Shown here one piece after another: positions 15,731 to 25,629 of a DNA stretch of 64,000 nucleotides. Within the stretch, counting starts at the first letter, position 1. The number at the start of each line of letters is the position of its first letter. The position numbers and the translations under genes are program-made. The notes beneath the pieces are model-generated. The model did no database searches and had not been told where the DNA came from. It saw only the letters and a program-made list of their open reading frames with translations. Origin of the DNA: Actinomadura citrea (GTDB taxonomy: Bacteria; Actinomycetota; Actinomycetes; Streptosporangiales; Streptosporangiaceae); contig NZ_JACCBT010000001.1 in NCBI RefSeq assembly GCF_013409045.1, positions 5,208,001 to 5,272,000 on the forward strand, written 5' to 3'.

Positions 15731-18315
15731 CCGCCGGGCTTTCCGTATTCTCCGGGAACGCTTCGAGGCGGCTCCGGCGCGGGCGACCGGCCGCTCCGCA
15801 GGGTGACCACCATGGTCAGGCCGCCGCCGGGGGTCTCCTCGGGGAGCAGGGTGCCGCCCATCGCCTCGGTCAGCCCCCGCGACAGCGCCAGCCCGAGGCC
15901 GACGCCGGTGCCGTTGTCGCGGTCGCCCAGCCGCTGGAAGGGCACGAAGACCGCGTCCGTCTCGGACGGGGGGATGCCGGGGCCGCGGTCGATCACGCGC
16001 AGCTCGACCCGGTCCGCGTGGGCGCTGGCGGTCACCGTGACGGGCTCCCCAGGCGGGTTGTGGCGGACGGCGTTGGCGACGAGGTTCGCCAGCACCCGTT
16101 CGAGCAGGGCCGGATCGGCCGACACCTCGGGCAGCTCTCCGGCGATCCGGATGCGCACGCCGGTCGCGTCGACGTGATCGAGGGAGGAGACGGCGCGGGG
16201 CACGACGTCCTCGACGGCCAGGGGGCGCGGGAGGACGCCGAGCACGCCGGCCTGCAGGCGGCTCATGTCGAGAAGGTTGGCCACCAGCCGGTCGAGCCGC
16301 GCCAGGGACTCGGCGGCGGTGTCGATCAGTTCGTCCCGGTCCTCCTCGATCCAGGTGACGTCGGGGCTGCGCAGGCTGTCCACCGCGGCCTTCGCCGCGG
16401 ACAGCGGCGTCCGCAGGTCGTGACCGACGGCGTTGAGCAGGGCGGTGCGTATCCGGTCGGCCTCGGCCAGCGGGCGCGCCTGCTCGGCCTCGGCCGTCAG
16501 CCGCTGCTGCCGCAACGCGACCGCGGCGTGCGCGGCGAAGGCCTCCAGCACCCGCCGGTCCTCGGCCCGCAGCGTCCGGCCGCGCAGCACGAGGACGAGG
16601 TCGTCGTCGATCGGGATCTCGGTCTCACCGGCCTTTGGGGCGGTGCAGGGCGGGCCCCCGGCCGTCGACACGATGCGCCAGCGGTCCGGATCGCTGTGCA
16701 TTCCGAGCGCCCCGGCGGCCTCCGGCCCGCGCTCCAGCAGGGTCACCGCCGTGAGACCGAAGGTCTGCCGCAGGTCTTCGAGGATGTCGCGCGGCGTGTT
16801 CTGGCCGCGGAGCACCCCGCCCGCCAGGCCGGACAGGACCTCGGCCTCGGCCCGGGTCCGGGACGCCTCCCGGCTGCGCCGGTAGTTCAGGTCGACGACG
16901 GCGCTGACGACGGCGGCCACCACGACGTAGACCACCAGGGCCAGCAGGTTCTCCTGCTCGGAGATCGTGAACCGGTCGAGCGGCGGCGTGAAGTAGTAGT
17001 TCAGCAGGAGGGACCCGAACACCGCGGTGAAGAGCGCGGGGTACAGTCCGCCGGTCAGCGCGACCCCGATGACCACGAGGAGGAACAGCAGGATGTCGCT
17101 GGGCAGGGAGAACTCCCCCCGCAGATGGTGGAGCACCAGGGTGAGGAGCGGGAGGAGCGCGGCGGCCAGCACGAAGCCCGCGGTGCGCCGCCGCCGGGTG
17201 AGGCCGCCGCGCGACGGCCGGGCCCGGCGCCCCTTGCTGACCTCCTCGTGCGTGACCAGGTGGACGTCGATGGGGCCGGAGTGGGCGGTCGTCGTCACGC
17301 CGACGCCCCGGGAGAACAGCTGCGCGACCCGCCCCCGGCGGGAGGCGCCCAGGACCAGCTGGGTCGCGTTGACGCCCCGGGCGAAGTCCAGGAGGGCGGT
17401 GGGGATGTCGTCGCCGACGACCTGGTGGTAGGTGCCGCCGAGATTCTCCACGAGGGCCCTCTGCCGCACGAGGTGCGCGGGGTCGGTGCCGGTGAGGCCG
17501 TCCCCGGGGAGGGCGTGGACGGCCAGCAGGTCGGCGCCCTTGGAGCGGTCGGCGACGCGGGCGGCCCTGCGGACGAGCGTGTCGCCTTCGGGGCCGCCGG
17601 TGAGGGCGACCACGACCCGTTCGCGCGCCTCCCAGGTGCCGCGGATCTCGTGGTCGGCGCGGTACCGGTCGAGCTGGTCGTCGACCTTGCCGGCCAGCCA
17701 CAGCAGCGCCAGTTCCCGGAGGGCGGTCAGGTTCCCGACGCGGAAGTAGTTGCCGAGCGCGGCGTCGACCTTCTCGGGGGCGTACACGTTGCCGTGGGCC
17801 ATCCGGCGGCGCAGCGCCTCGGGCGCCATGTCGACCAGCTCGACCTGGTCGGCGCGGCGGACCACCTCGTCCGGGACGGTCTCGCGCTGCGGCACACCGG
17901 TGATCTGCTCGACGACGTCGTTCACCGACTCCAGGTGCTGCACGTTGACGGTGGAGATGACGTCGATCCCGGCCTCCAGGATCTCCTCGACGTCCTGCCA
18001 GCGCTTGGTGCGGCGCGAGCCGGGCACGTTGGTGTGCGCGAGCTCGTCGACCAGCACGACCCGCGGGCGCCGGGCGATCACCGCCTCGGTGTCGAGTTCG
18101 GTGAACGCCGTCCCGCGGTACTCCATGGTCTTGCGGGGAAGCGTCTCCAGCCCGGCGAGCCGCTCGACGGTCAGGGGCCGGCCGTGGGTCTCCACACAGC
18201 CCACGACCACGTCGGTACCGCGGGCCCGCCTCCGGTGCGCCTCGGCGAGCATCGCGTACGTCTTGCCCACACCCGGGGCGGCCCCCAGGTAGATGCGGAG
18301 CCGCCCACGCGTCAT
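15724..18315 (-). CDS. Second full-length KdpD-type sensor histidine kinase
   Basis: 863 residues with the same domain order as the kinase next to kdpE. The P-loop LGAAPGVGKTYAML is close to the N-terminus; the USP-like domain runs to about 360; four membrane helices and the NYYFTPPLDRFTI loop lie at about 390-500. HisKA has His632 in GHDLRTPLS, and the ATPase motifs NLVANAVRHN, DRGPGIPPSE and GTGVGLGLALSRG are present. Nothing marks it as inactive. AGGAGGG precedes the ATG. It follows kdpC by 12 bp, so it is the operon-linked kinase. The two copies differ across their length, indicating an old duplication or separate acquisition, and may sense different signals such as potassium and ionic strength or nucleotide ligands. 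Confidence 0.93.
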   Translation of the reverse strand: MTRGRLRIYLGAAPGVGKTYAMLAEAHRRRARGTDVVVGCVETHGRPLTVERLAGLETLPRKTMEYRGTAFTELDTEAVIARRPRVVLVDELAHTNVPGSRRTKRWQDVEEILEAGIDVISTVNVQHLESVNDVVEQITGVPQRETVPDEVVRRADQVELVDMAPEALRRRMAHGNVYAPEKVDAALGNYFRVGNLTALRELALLWLAGKVDDQLDRYRADHEIRGTWEARERVVVALTGGPEGDTLVRRAARVADRSKGADLLAVHALPGDGLTGTDPAHLVRQRALVENLGGTYHQVVGDDIPTALLDFARGVNATQLVLGASRRGRVAQLFSRGVGVTTTAHSGPIDVHLVTHEEVSKGRRARPSRGGLTRRRRTAGFVLAAALLPLLTLVLHHLRGEFSLPSDILLFLLVVIGVALTGGLYPALFTAVFGSLLLNYYFTPPLDRFTISEQENLLALVVYVVVAAVVSAVVDLNYRRSREASRTRAEAEVLSGLAGGVLRGQNTPRDILEDLRQTFGLTAVTLLERGPEAAGALGMHSDPDRWRIVSTAGGPPCTAPKAGETEIPIDDDLVLVLRGRTLRAEDRRVLEAFAAHAAVALRQQRLTAEAEQARPLAEADRIRTALLNAVGHDLRTPLSAAKAAVDSLRSPDVTWIEEDRDELIDTAAESLARLDRLVANLLDMSRLQAGVLGVLPRPLAVEDVVPRAVSSLDHVDATGVRIRIAGELPEVSADPALLERVLANLVANAVRHNPPGEPVTVTASAHADRVELRVIDRGPGIPPSETDAVFVPFQRLGDRDNGTGVGLGLALSRGLTEAMGGTLLPEETPGGGLTMVVTLRSGRSPAPEPPRSVPGEYGKPGGR

Positions 18316-18327
18316 GATCAGTCCCTC

Positions 18328-19224
18328 CTAGGCCCGGTACGGGTGGTCACGGTCCAGTGCGAGGTTGAGCCGGACGACGTTCACCACCGGCTCCCCCATG
18401 AACCCGAGCGTGCGGCCGGTCTGGTCGTGCCGGACGGCCGCGAGCACCTGCGCCTCGGAGATGCCGCGCGCCTTGGCGATCCGCGGCGCCTGAAGCCTCG
18501 CGTAGGCGGGCGTGATGTGCGGGTCCAGGCCGCTGCCGCTCGCGGTGACGGCGTCGGGCGGCACCTGCGGCTTCGCGGGCGCGTTCCCTCTGACCGGGAC
18601 GGTCAGGCCCGAGGCGAGGTCCTCGCCCGGCCTGGCGCACTCGACTCTGGCCCCCTTGTAGGCGGCGATGAAGGGCGCGGCGGGGCATGACTGGTTGGCG
18701 CTGACGACCCGCGTGGGCCTGGGGATGGTCCCGTCCGGGGCCCTCGTCCCGAACACCTTGAGGACCGCGCCCACCCCGTCCGGCGTGCAGTACGGCCGCC
18801 CGCCGTCCACGCCTTCGAGATCGCCGACTGCCCTGCTCCGCGAGCAGACCTGCGTGAGGAGGCTCTGCTCGGCCCCGACCCCGGTCGCCGGAACGGCGAG
18901 CGTGTCCAGGACGTCCTCGGGCCCGAGGTTGCTCGCGGCCGTCGAGGTCGGGTCGTAGCCGTCGCCGGCGGCCGAGGGGCGGCTCTGGAAGTACTGCCTG
19001 AGCGGACCCCCGTCCTTGCCGGTGAAGGACTGGCCGATGAGCGCGCTGCCCGCCGCCCTGCCGTCGGCCGTCTTCACGATGCTCCCGTCGGCCCGGCTCT
19101 TCAGCCCCGGGATCTGGGCGACCGCGAAGACGGCGAGCGGGTAGGCGACGCCGAGCACGACGGTGAGGACCAGCAGCGCTCGGGCCGCGGCCACGTGCTG
19201 GCGGATCCAGATTGGCATACGCAT
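18328..19224 (-). CDS. kdpC: KdpC subunit of potassium-transporting ATPase
   Basis: 298 residues. One N-terminal membrane helix (ALLVLTVVLGVAYPLAVFAV, about 15-35) is followed by an extracytoplasmic domain. Family motifs seen are GSALIGQSFTG, FQSRPSAAG, ASGSGLDPHITPAYA and VNVVRLNLALD. KdpC stabilises the KdpFABC complex. The protein is about 100 residues longer than the roughly 190-residue enterobacterial form. The extra sequence lies between about residues 115 and 215 and holds four cysteines (QVCSR, PYCTP, QSCPA, VECAR) that could form disulfides outside the membrane. It begins one base after the kdpB stop, in the order kdpF-A-B-C. Confidence 0.94.
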   Translation of the reverse strand: MRMPIWIRQHVAAARALLVLTVVLGVAYPLAVFAVAQIPGLKSRADGSIVKTADGRAAGSALIGQSFTGKDGGPLRQYFQSRPSAAGDGYDPTSTAASNLGPEDVLDTLAVPATGVGAEQSLLTQVCSRSRAVGDLEGVDGGRPYCTPDGVGAVLKVFGTRAPDGTIPRPTRVVSANQSCPAAPFIAAYKGARVECARPGEDLASGLTVPVRGNAPAKPQVPPDAVTASGSGLDPHITPAYARLQAPRIAKARGISEAQVLAAVRHDQTGRTLGFMGEPVVNVVRLNLALDRDHPYRA

Positions 19225-19225
19225 G

Positions 19226-21384
<2,159 letters not shown>

Positions 21385-21385
<1 letters not shown>

Positions 21386-23052
21386 CAGTGGATTCCTTCT
21401 GCCAGCGGCCCGAGCGCGAGCGCGGGCAGGAACGTGAGCGCGACGAGGACGACGGTGACGCCCGCGACCAGCCCGACGAACTGGGGCCGGTGCGTGGGCA
21501 GGGTGCCGTCCGATTCGGGGGTGTGCCCCTGGCGGGCCAGCGAGCCGGCCAGCGCGAGCACGAAGATGATCGGCAGGAAACGGCCGAACGCCATGCAGAG
21601 GCCCAGCGCCGTGTCGTACCAGACCGTGTTGACGGTGAGGCCGGCGAACGCCGAACCGTTGTTGTTGGACGCGGACGTGAAGGCGTACAGGACCTCCGAC
21701 AACCCGTGCGGTCCGGAGTTCAGCAGGCCCGCGCGGCCGCTCTCGGTCGCCATCGCCGCGGCGCTCCCGGCCAGCACGAGCGCGGGCGTGACCAGGAAGT
21801 ACAGCGCGGCGAACTTGATCTCCCGGGAGCCGATCCGCTTGCCCAGGTACTCGGGCGTGCGGCCCACCATCAGCCCCGCCACGAACACCGTGATCACGGC
21901 GAGGACCAGCATCCCGTACAGGCCCGCGCCCACGCCGCCGGGCGCCACCTCGCCGAGCATCATGTTGAACAGCGTCATCATGCCGCCGAGGCTGGTGTAG
22001 GAGTCGTGGAAGGAGTCCACGGCGCCGGTCGACGTCAGCGTGGTCGCCGCGGCGAAGACCGCGGAGTCGAGCACCCCGAAACGCGTTTCGGTGCCCTCCG
22101 TCGCCGCGCCGACCGCGGTCGGCACCGTGCCGTGGTGCATGCCCTGGAAGATCATTGTGAGCGAGACGCTCACCAGGGCGAGGACGCCCATGACCGCTGC
22201 GATCGCGTACCCCTGCCGCACCTGGCCCACCATGCGGCCGAAGGTCCGGGTCAGCGCGAACGGGATGACCAGGATCAGGAAGATCTCCAGCCAGTTCGTC
22301 CACGACACCGCGTTCTCGAACGGGTGCGAGGAGTTGGCGTTGTAGAAGCCGCCGCCGTTCGTCCCGAGTTCCTTGATCACTTCCTGGGACGCCACCGGGC
22401 CGCCCGTCAGCGTCTGGGTGCCCCCGGCGATCGTGTCCACCGTGTGGTGTGCCGGGTCCCAGAAGTTCTGCACCAGTCCGCCGGACACCAGGACGACGGC
22501 GCCGACGAAGGCGATCGGCAGCAGGATCCGCAGCGATCCCCTGGTCAGGTCGACCCAGAAGTTGCCGAGGTGATCGCTCTTGCGGCGCGCGAACCCGCGC
22601 ACCAGCGCGACGGCCACGGCCATGCCCACGGCGGCCGAGACGAAGTTCTGCACCGCCAGCCCGGCCATCTGCACCAGATGGCCCATCGTCGACTCGCCCG
22701 AGTACGACTGCCAGTTGGTGTTGGTCACGAAGCTGACCGCGGTGTTCCATGCCTGGTCGGGCTTGACCGGGTCGAACCCCAGGCTGAGAAGGAGGTGGTT
22801 CTGCACCCGCTGGAAGCCGTACAGGAACAGGACACCGACGACCGAGAAGGCCAGAACGCTGCGCGCATAGACGCCCCACCTCTGCTCGGCGTCGGGATCG
22901 ACCCCGACAAGCCGGTAGAGTACGCGCTCCACGCGCGAATGCCGGGTCCCGGAATAGACCCTGTGCATATAGTCGCCCAATGGCCTGCACGAAAGGGCGA
23001 GGGCGAGCAGGAGAGAGCCGAGGAAAAGGACCCCGGCGATCGTCGGACTCAC
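21385..23052 (-). CDS. kdpA: KdpA, potassium-binding channel-like subunit
   Basis: 555 residues with about ten membrane helices. It carries the potassium-selectivity loops of the SKT superfamily: TNTNWQSYSGES, LGTNGGGFYNANSSHPFEN and TSASNNNGSAFAGL, plus the less conserved LTSTGAVDSFHDS. It is the potassium-translocating subunit of KdpFABC. The GTG start overlaps the kdpF stop as TAGTG, and its stop overlaps the kdpB start, so the subunits are made in coupled fashion. Length is typical. Confidence 0.96.
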
Positions 23053-23141
23053 TAGAAACGCTCCGGGAAAAGAAGGGCCGCGACCAGGAAGGCGACCAGC
23101 ACCACGGCCAGCGCCAGGCCGATTCCGTTCTCTACGGTCAC
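23052..23141 (-). CDS. kdpF: KdpF, small membrane subunit
   Basis: A 29-residue single-span membrane peptide of the form VENGIGLALAVVLVAFLVAA followed by LLFPERF. The LxFPE(R/K)F ending is characteristic of KdpF, which stabilises the KdpFABC complex in the membrane. The GTG start at 23141 overlaps the stop of a preceding 27-codon frame as GTGA, and its TAG overlaps the kdpA GTG. It is easily missed because of its length. Confidence 0.9.
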   Translation of the reverse strand: MTVENGIGLALAVVLVAFLVAALLFPERF

Positions 23142-23221
23142 AGTCGCTCGACCGCCTTCACGACCAGTGCGAACACGATGAAGACCGCCACCGTGAGCAG
23201 GATGAACGCCAGATCTGACAT
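23138..23221 (-). CDS. 27-residue membrane peptide upstream of kdpF
   Basis: ATG at 23221 with AAGGAA 8 nt upstream opens a 27-codon frame: a single hydrophobic span (LAFILLTVAVFIVFALVV) followed by KAVERL and a TGA that overlaps the kdpF GTG start. The ribosome binding site, the GTGA coupling and the membrane-span composition argue that it is translated. It is the first product of the kdp transcript and may be an additional small subunit of the potassium ATPase or a coupling leader. Function unproven. Confidence 0.72.
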   Translation of the reverse strand: MSDLAFILLTVAVFIVFALVVKAVERL

Positions 23222-23343
23222 CTCTCGGTTCCTTGGAGGGCGGCGCGCGGCCGCCATGGAGCGCCGGGTGCTCGTCGCACCCGCACCCGCTGTGGGGGTG
23301 CATCAGGAAGTAAACGGCACTTTCCCGGCATCTCCCCGAGCCG

Positions 23344-23393
23344 TTGACGCGTTCTTAGCGCGCAGGACGCCGCGCTTAACGCATCTTTAACGC
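23344..23393. promoter_or_regulatory. Array of KdpE-box-like repeats upstream of the kdp operon
   Basis: Four heptamers lie in helical phase: TTGACGC at 23344, TTAGCGC at 23355, TTAACGC at 23376 and TTAACGC at 23387. The spacings are 11, 21 and 11 bp. Two pairs with an 11-bp period, two helical turns apart, are what two OmpR/PhoB-family dimers would bind. They sit 120-170 bp upstream of the first kdp start and are the likely KdpE activator sites. Confidence 0.65.
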
Positions 23394-23492
23394 CGCCGCA
23401 TTCAGGCGTCCGCCGAGGGCGCCGTCCGGCTTCCTCGACCTGCCGCCGGCCCCTCTGCTCCCCCGCACCCGCCTGCCGGCTTCAGGCCCTTT

Positions 23493-23756
23493 CCGGCCGA
23501 ACTGCTTCGCCTCATGCGCGAGGCGGACTTCGCCGGCGACGTGCATCTGGTCGGCGGCCAGCAGACCATCCAGGCCTTCCGCGACATCGACGCACTGGAC
23601 GAACTCGGCGTGGTCGTCATGCCCGTCCTGCTCGGCGACGGCCTCCGTCTGACCCTGGAGAAGAGCGCCACCACCCCCCTCCAGCTCGCCGGCTCCCGCA
23701 CCTTCCCGGACGGCTCCGCCGAGCACCGGTACACCCTGGTCCGCGACCGCGACTGA
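23493..23756 (+). pseudogene. Truncated dihydrofolate reductase/RibD-C-family gene
   Basis: The frame encodes about 87 residues matching the C-terminal half of the RibD-C/dihydrofolate-reductase-like family: PAELLRLMREADFAGDVHLV, then GGQQTIQAF, and LDELGVVVMPVLLGDGLRL. The family is normally about 180-200 residues with an N-terminal Rossmann-type half, which is missing. Sequence upstream of 23490 has no similarity and leads into the kdp control region. No ribosome binding site precedes the internal ATG at 23514. It is best read as a decayed remnant. Confidence 0.7.
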
Positions 23757-23891
23757 CCCGGTGACAGGAGCGCGAGGCCGCGGTGGCCCGTCGAACGGGC
23801 CGCCGCGCCGGCCGTCTCGGGAGCCGTCCCGCCGTGTCGCCGAGAAAGGCGTCACCGCAATCAACGCATGGCGCCGAGGGTGGTGACGGTA

Positions 23892-23925
23892 GCGGAATTC
23901 GGGTTATGTTGATCTCCAATTCCGC
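23892..23925. promoter_or_regulatory. Inverted repeat upstream of the acyl-CoA ligase gene
   Basis: GCGGAATT at 23892-23899 and AATTCCGC at 23918-23925 form a perfect 8-bp inverted repeat with an 18-bp AT-richer spacer, 45 bp before the ligase start. It is a plausible promoter/operator for this convergent member of the cluster. Confidence 0.45.
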
Positions 23926-23969
23926 GCGGACGGGTCCACCTTTCCCGAAGATGTGACGGTGGTGCAGAC

Positions 23970-25601
23970 ATGGCCATGACCTCCGCGAACTACCGCGACC
24001 GCGGCTGGTGGCGGGACGAGACGTTTCTCGACGACCTCCGGCGGCATGTGCGCGACAGGCCGGGGAAGACGGCGGTGGTCACCCGGCGCCAGTCCGACGG
24101 GCGGACGCACCGGCTCGACTACGAGCGGCTCGCCGCCGCCGCCGACAGGTGCGCCGGCGCCCTGGTCGAGCTCGGGCTGCGCCCCGGAGACGTGTTCGCG
24201 GCTCAGCTCACCGACCGGTGGGAGCTCGCCGCGATCACGCTCGGCTGCATCCGGGCCGGGGTCGTGTACTGCCCCCTCATGAAGACCTACCGGCGCCGCG
24301 AGCTCGACGTCATGCTGCGCGTCACCGAGGCGCGGGTCCTCGTCACCATGGAGGAGGACAACGGCGACCGGCTGGGCGAACTGGGCGCCGAGCTGGCCGC
24401 GGAGCTGCCGTCCCTGGAACGCGTGTTCGTCGCGGACGGCCAGGGGCCGGAAGGCACCGAGGACTTCGAGTCCTTCTTCTTCGGGACCGCATGGGAGGAG
24501 CGGCACGGCCACCTGCTCGACGAGCGGGAGCTCGGTCCCGACGACCCGTACCTGGTGCTGTTCACCTCGGGCACGACGAGCGATCCCAAGGGTGTCCTGC
24601 ACAGCCAGAACACGCTGTACGCCGCCATTCGCGGCGAGGCGGAGACCTTCGGCCTCGACGAGACGCTCGTCATGTACACGACCGCGCTCTACACGCACTA
24701 CACCGGTGTCGTGCAGGGCATGCTGATGCCGCTGGCGCTGGGCGGGACGATGGCGTTCCAGGACGCCAAGGACCCCGGTGACGCTCTCGACCTCATGGCC
24801 CGCCAGGGGGTTACGTTCTTCTACTGCGCGCCCTTCTACCTGCTGAGCCTGATCAAGGAACAGCGGTCCGCGCCGCGCGCCCTGCCCGCGTTGGCGTGGC
24901 TGGTCAGCGGCTCCGCGCCGATACCCCCCTACTTCATCGGCGAGACCGAGAGCGTCTTCGGGCTCCGGTTGTACTCGCTGTGGGGCATGACCGAGAACGG
25001 GCCGGTGACGATCATCCGTCCGGACGACCCCGAGGACTGGGCCGCCCACAGCGACGGGAGCCCCATCTCCGACATGGAGCTGCGGATCGACCCCGTGTCG
25101 GACCGCACCGAGGGCGAGGGCGTGCTGTGGGTGCGGGGGCCGACGCAGTGCCTCGGCTACTACCGGCGGGACGAGCTGTACGCGGCCGACCTCGATGAGG
25201 GCGGATGGTTCAACACCGGCGACCTGGCCCGACCGGACGGTCGCGGCGGCATCCGGATCACCGGCCGGGCCAAGGACATGATCCTGCGCAACGCGAACAT
25301 CGCGCCGGTCACCGACCTGGAGTCGATCATCGGCAGGCACCCCGGCGTGCGCGACGTCGCGGTCATCGGCCTTCCCGACGAGCACGAGGACGAGACGATC
25401 TGCGCGGTGGTGACGCCGGTCTCCGCGACCGCCCCGGTCACCCTGGAGGAGTTGCAGAGCTCGCTGGACGAGGCCGGGATGACCAAGGCGTACTGGCCGC
25501 GGCGGCTGGAGCTCCTGGAGGTCCTGCCCACGACCGCGACGGGGAAGATCCGGAAGGAGGACCTGCGCCGGCGCTACTCGCGAGCGGAGCGGACACGATG
25601 A
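23970..25601 (+). CDS. AMP-forming acyl-CoA ligase
   Basis: A 543-residue ANL-superfamily enzyme that activates a carboxylic acid as an acyl-adenylate and transfers it to CoA. Motifs: P-loop VLFTSGTTSDPKGV (about residue 195), YSLWGMTENG (about 330), FNTGDLARPDG (about 412) and the C-terminal catalytic lysine in TATGKIRKED. The overall pattern resembles medium-chain or cyclohexanecarboxylate-type CoA ligases. It lies convergent to the asparagine-synthetase gene with 28 bp between and has its own upstream region with an inverted repeat. The start codon lacks a strong ribosome binding site, and an ATG two codons on is an alternative. The substrate may be the acid partner of the cluster product. 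Confidence 0.9.
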   Translation: MAMTSANYRDRGWWRDETFLDDLRRHVRDRPGKTAVVTRRQSDGRTHRLDYERLAAAADRCAGALVELGLRPGDVFAAQLTDRWELAAITLGCIRAGVVYCPLMKTYRRRELDVMLRVTEARVLVTMEEDNGDRLGELGAELAAELPSLERVFVADGQGPEGTEDFESFFFGTAWEERHGHLLDERELGPDDPYLVLFTSGTTSDPKGVLHSQNTLYAAIRGEAETFGLDETLVMYTTALYTHYTGVVQGMLMPLALGGTMAFQDAKDPGDALDLMARQGVTFFYCAPFYLLSLIKEQRSAPRALPALAWLVSGSAPIPPYFIGETESVFGLRLYSLWGMTENGPVTIIRPDDPEDWAAHSDGSPISDMELRIDPVSDRTEGEGVLWVRGPTQCLGYYRRDELYAADLDEGGWFNTGDLARPDGRGGIRITGRAKDMILRNANIAPVTDLESIIGRHPGVRDVAVIGLPDEHEDETICAVVTPVSATAPVTLEELQSSLDEAGMTKAYWPRRLELLEVLPTTATGKIRKEDLRRRYSRAERTR

Positions 25602-25629
25602 CGGCTGCGGCGCCCGCGGCCGTCCGGCG

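Noticed and set aside
15580..18690. Very long antisense frame over the kinase genes
   Set aside because: GC-rich third positions create long shadow frames; composition is Arg/Gly/Gln-rich without family motifs and it opposes two clear KdpD genes.
21386..22990. Open frame continuing upstream of the kdpB start across kdpA
   Set aside because: It overlaps the well-supported kdpA on the same strand, lacks P-type ATPase similarity, and the ATG at 21385 has the expected TGATG coupling.
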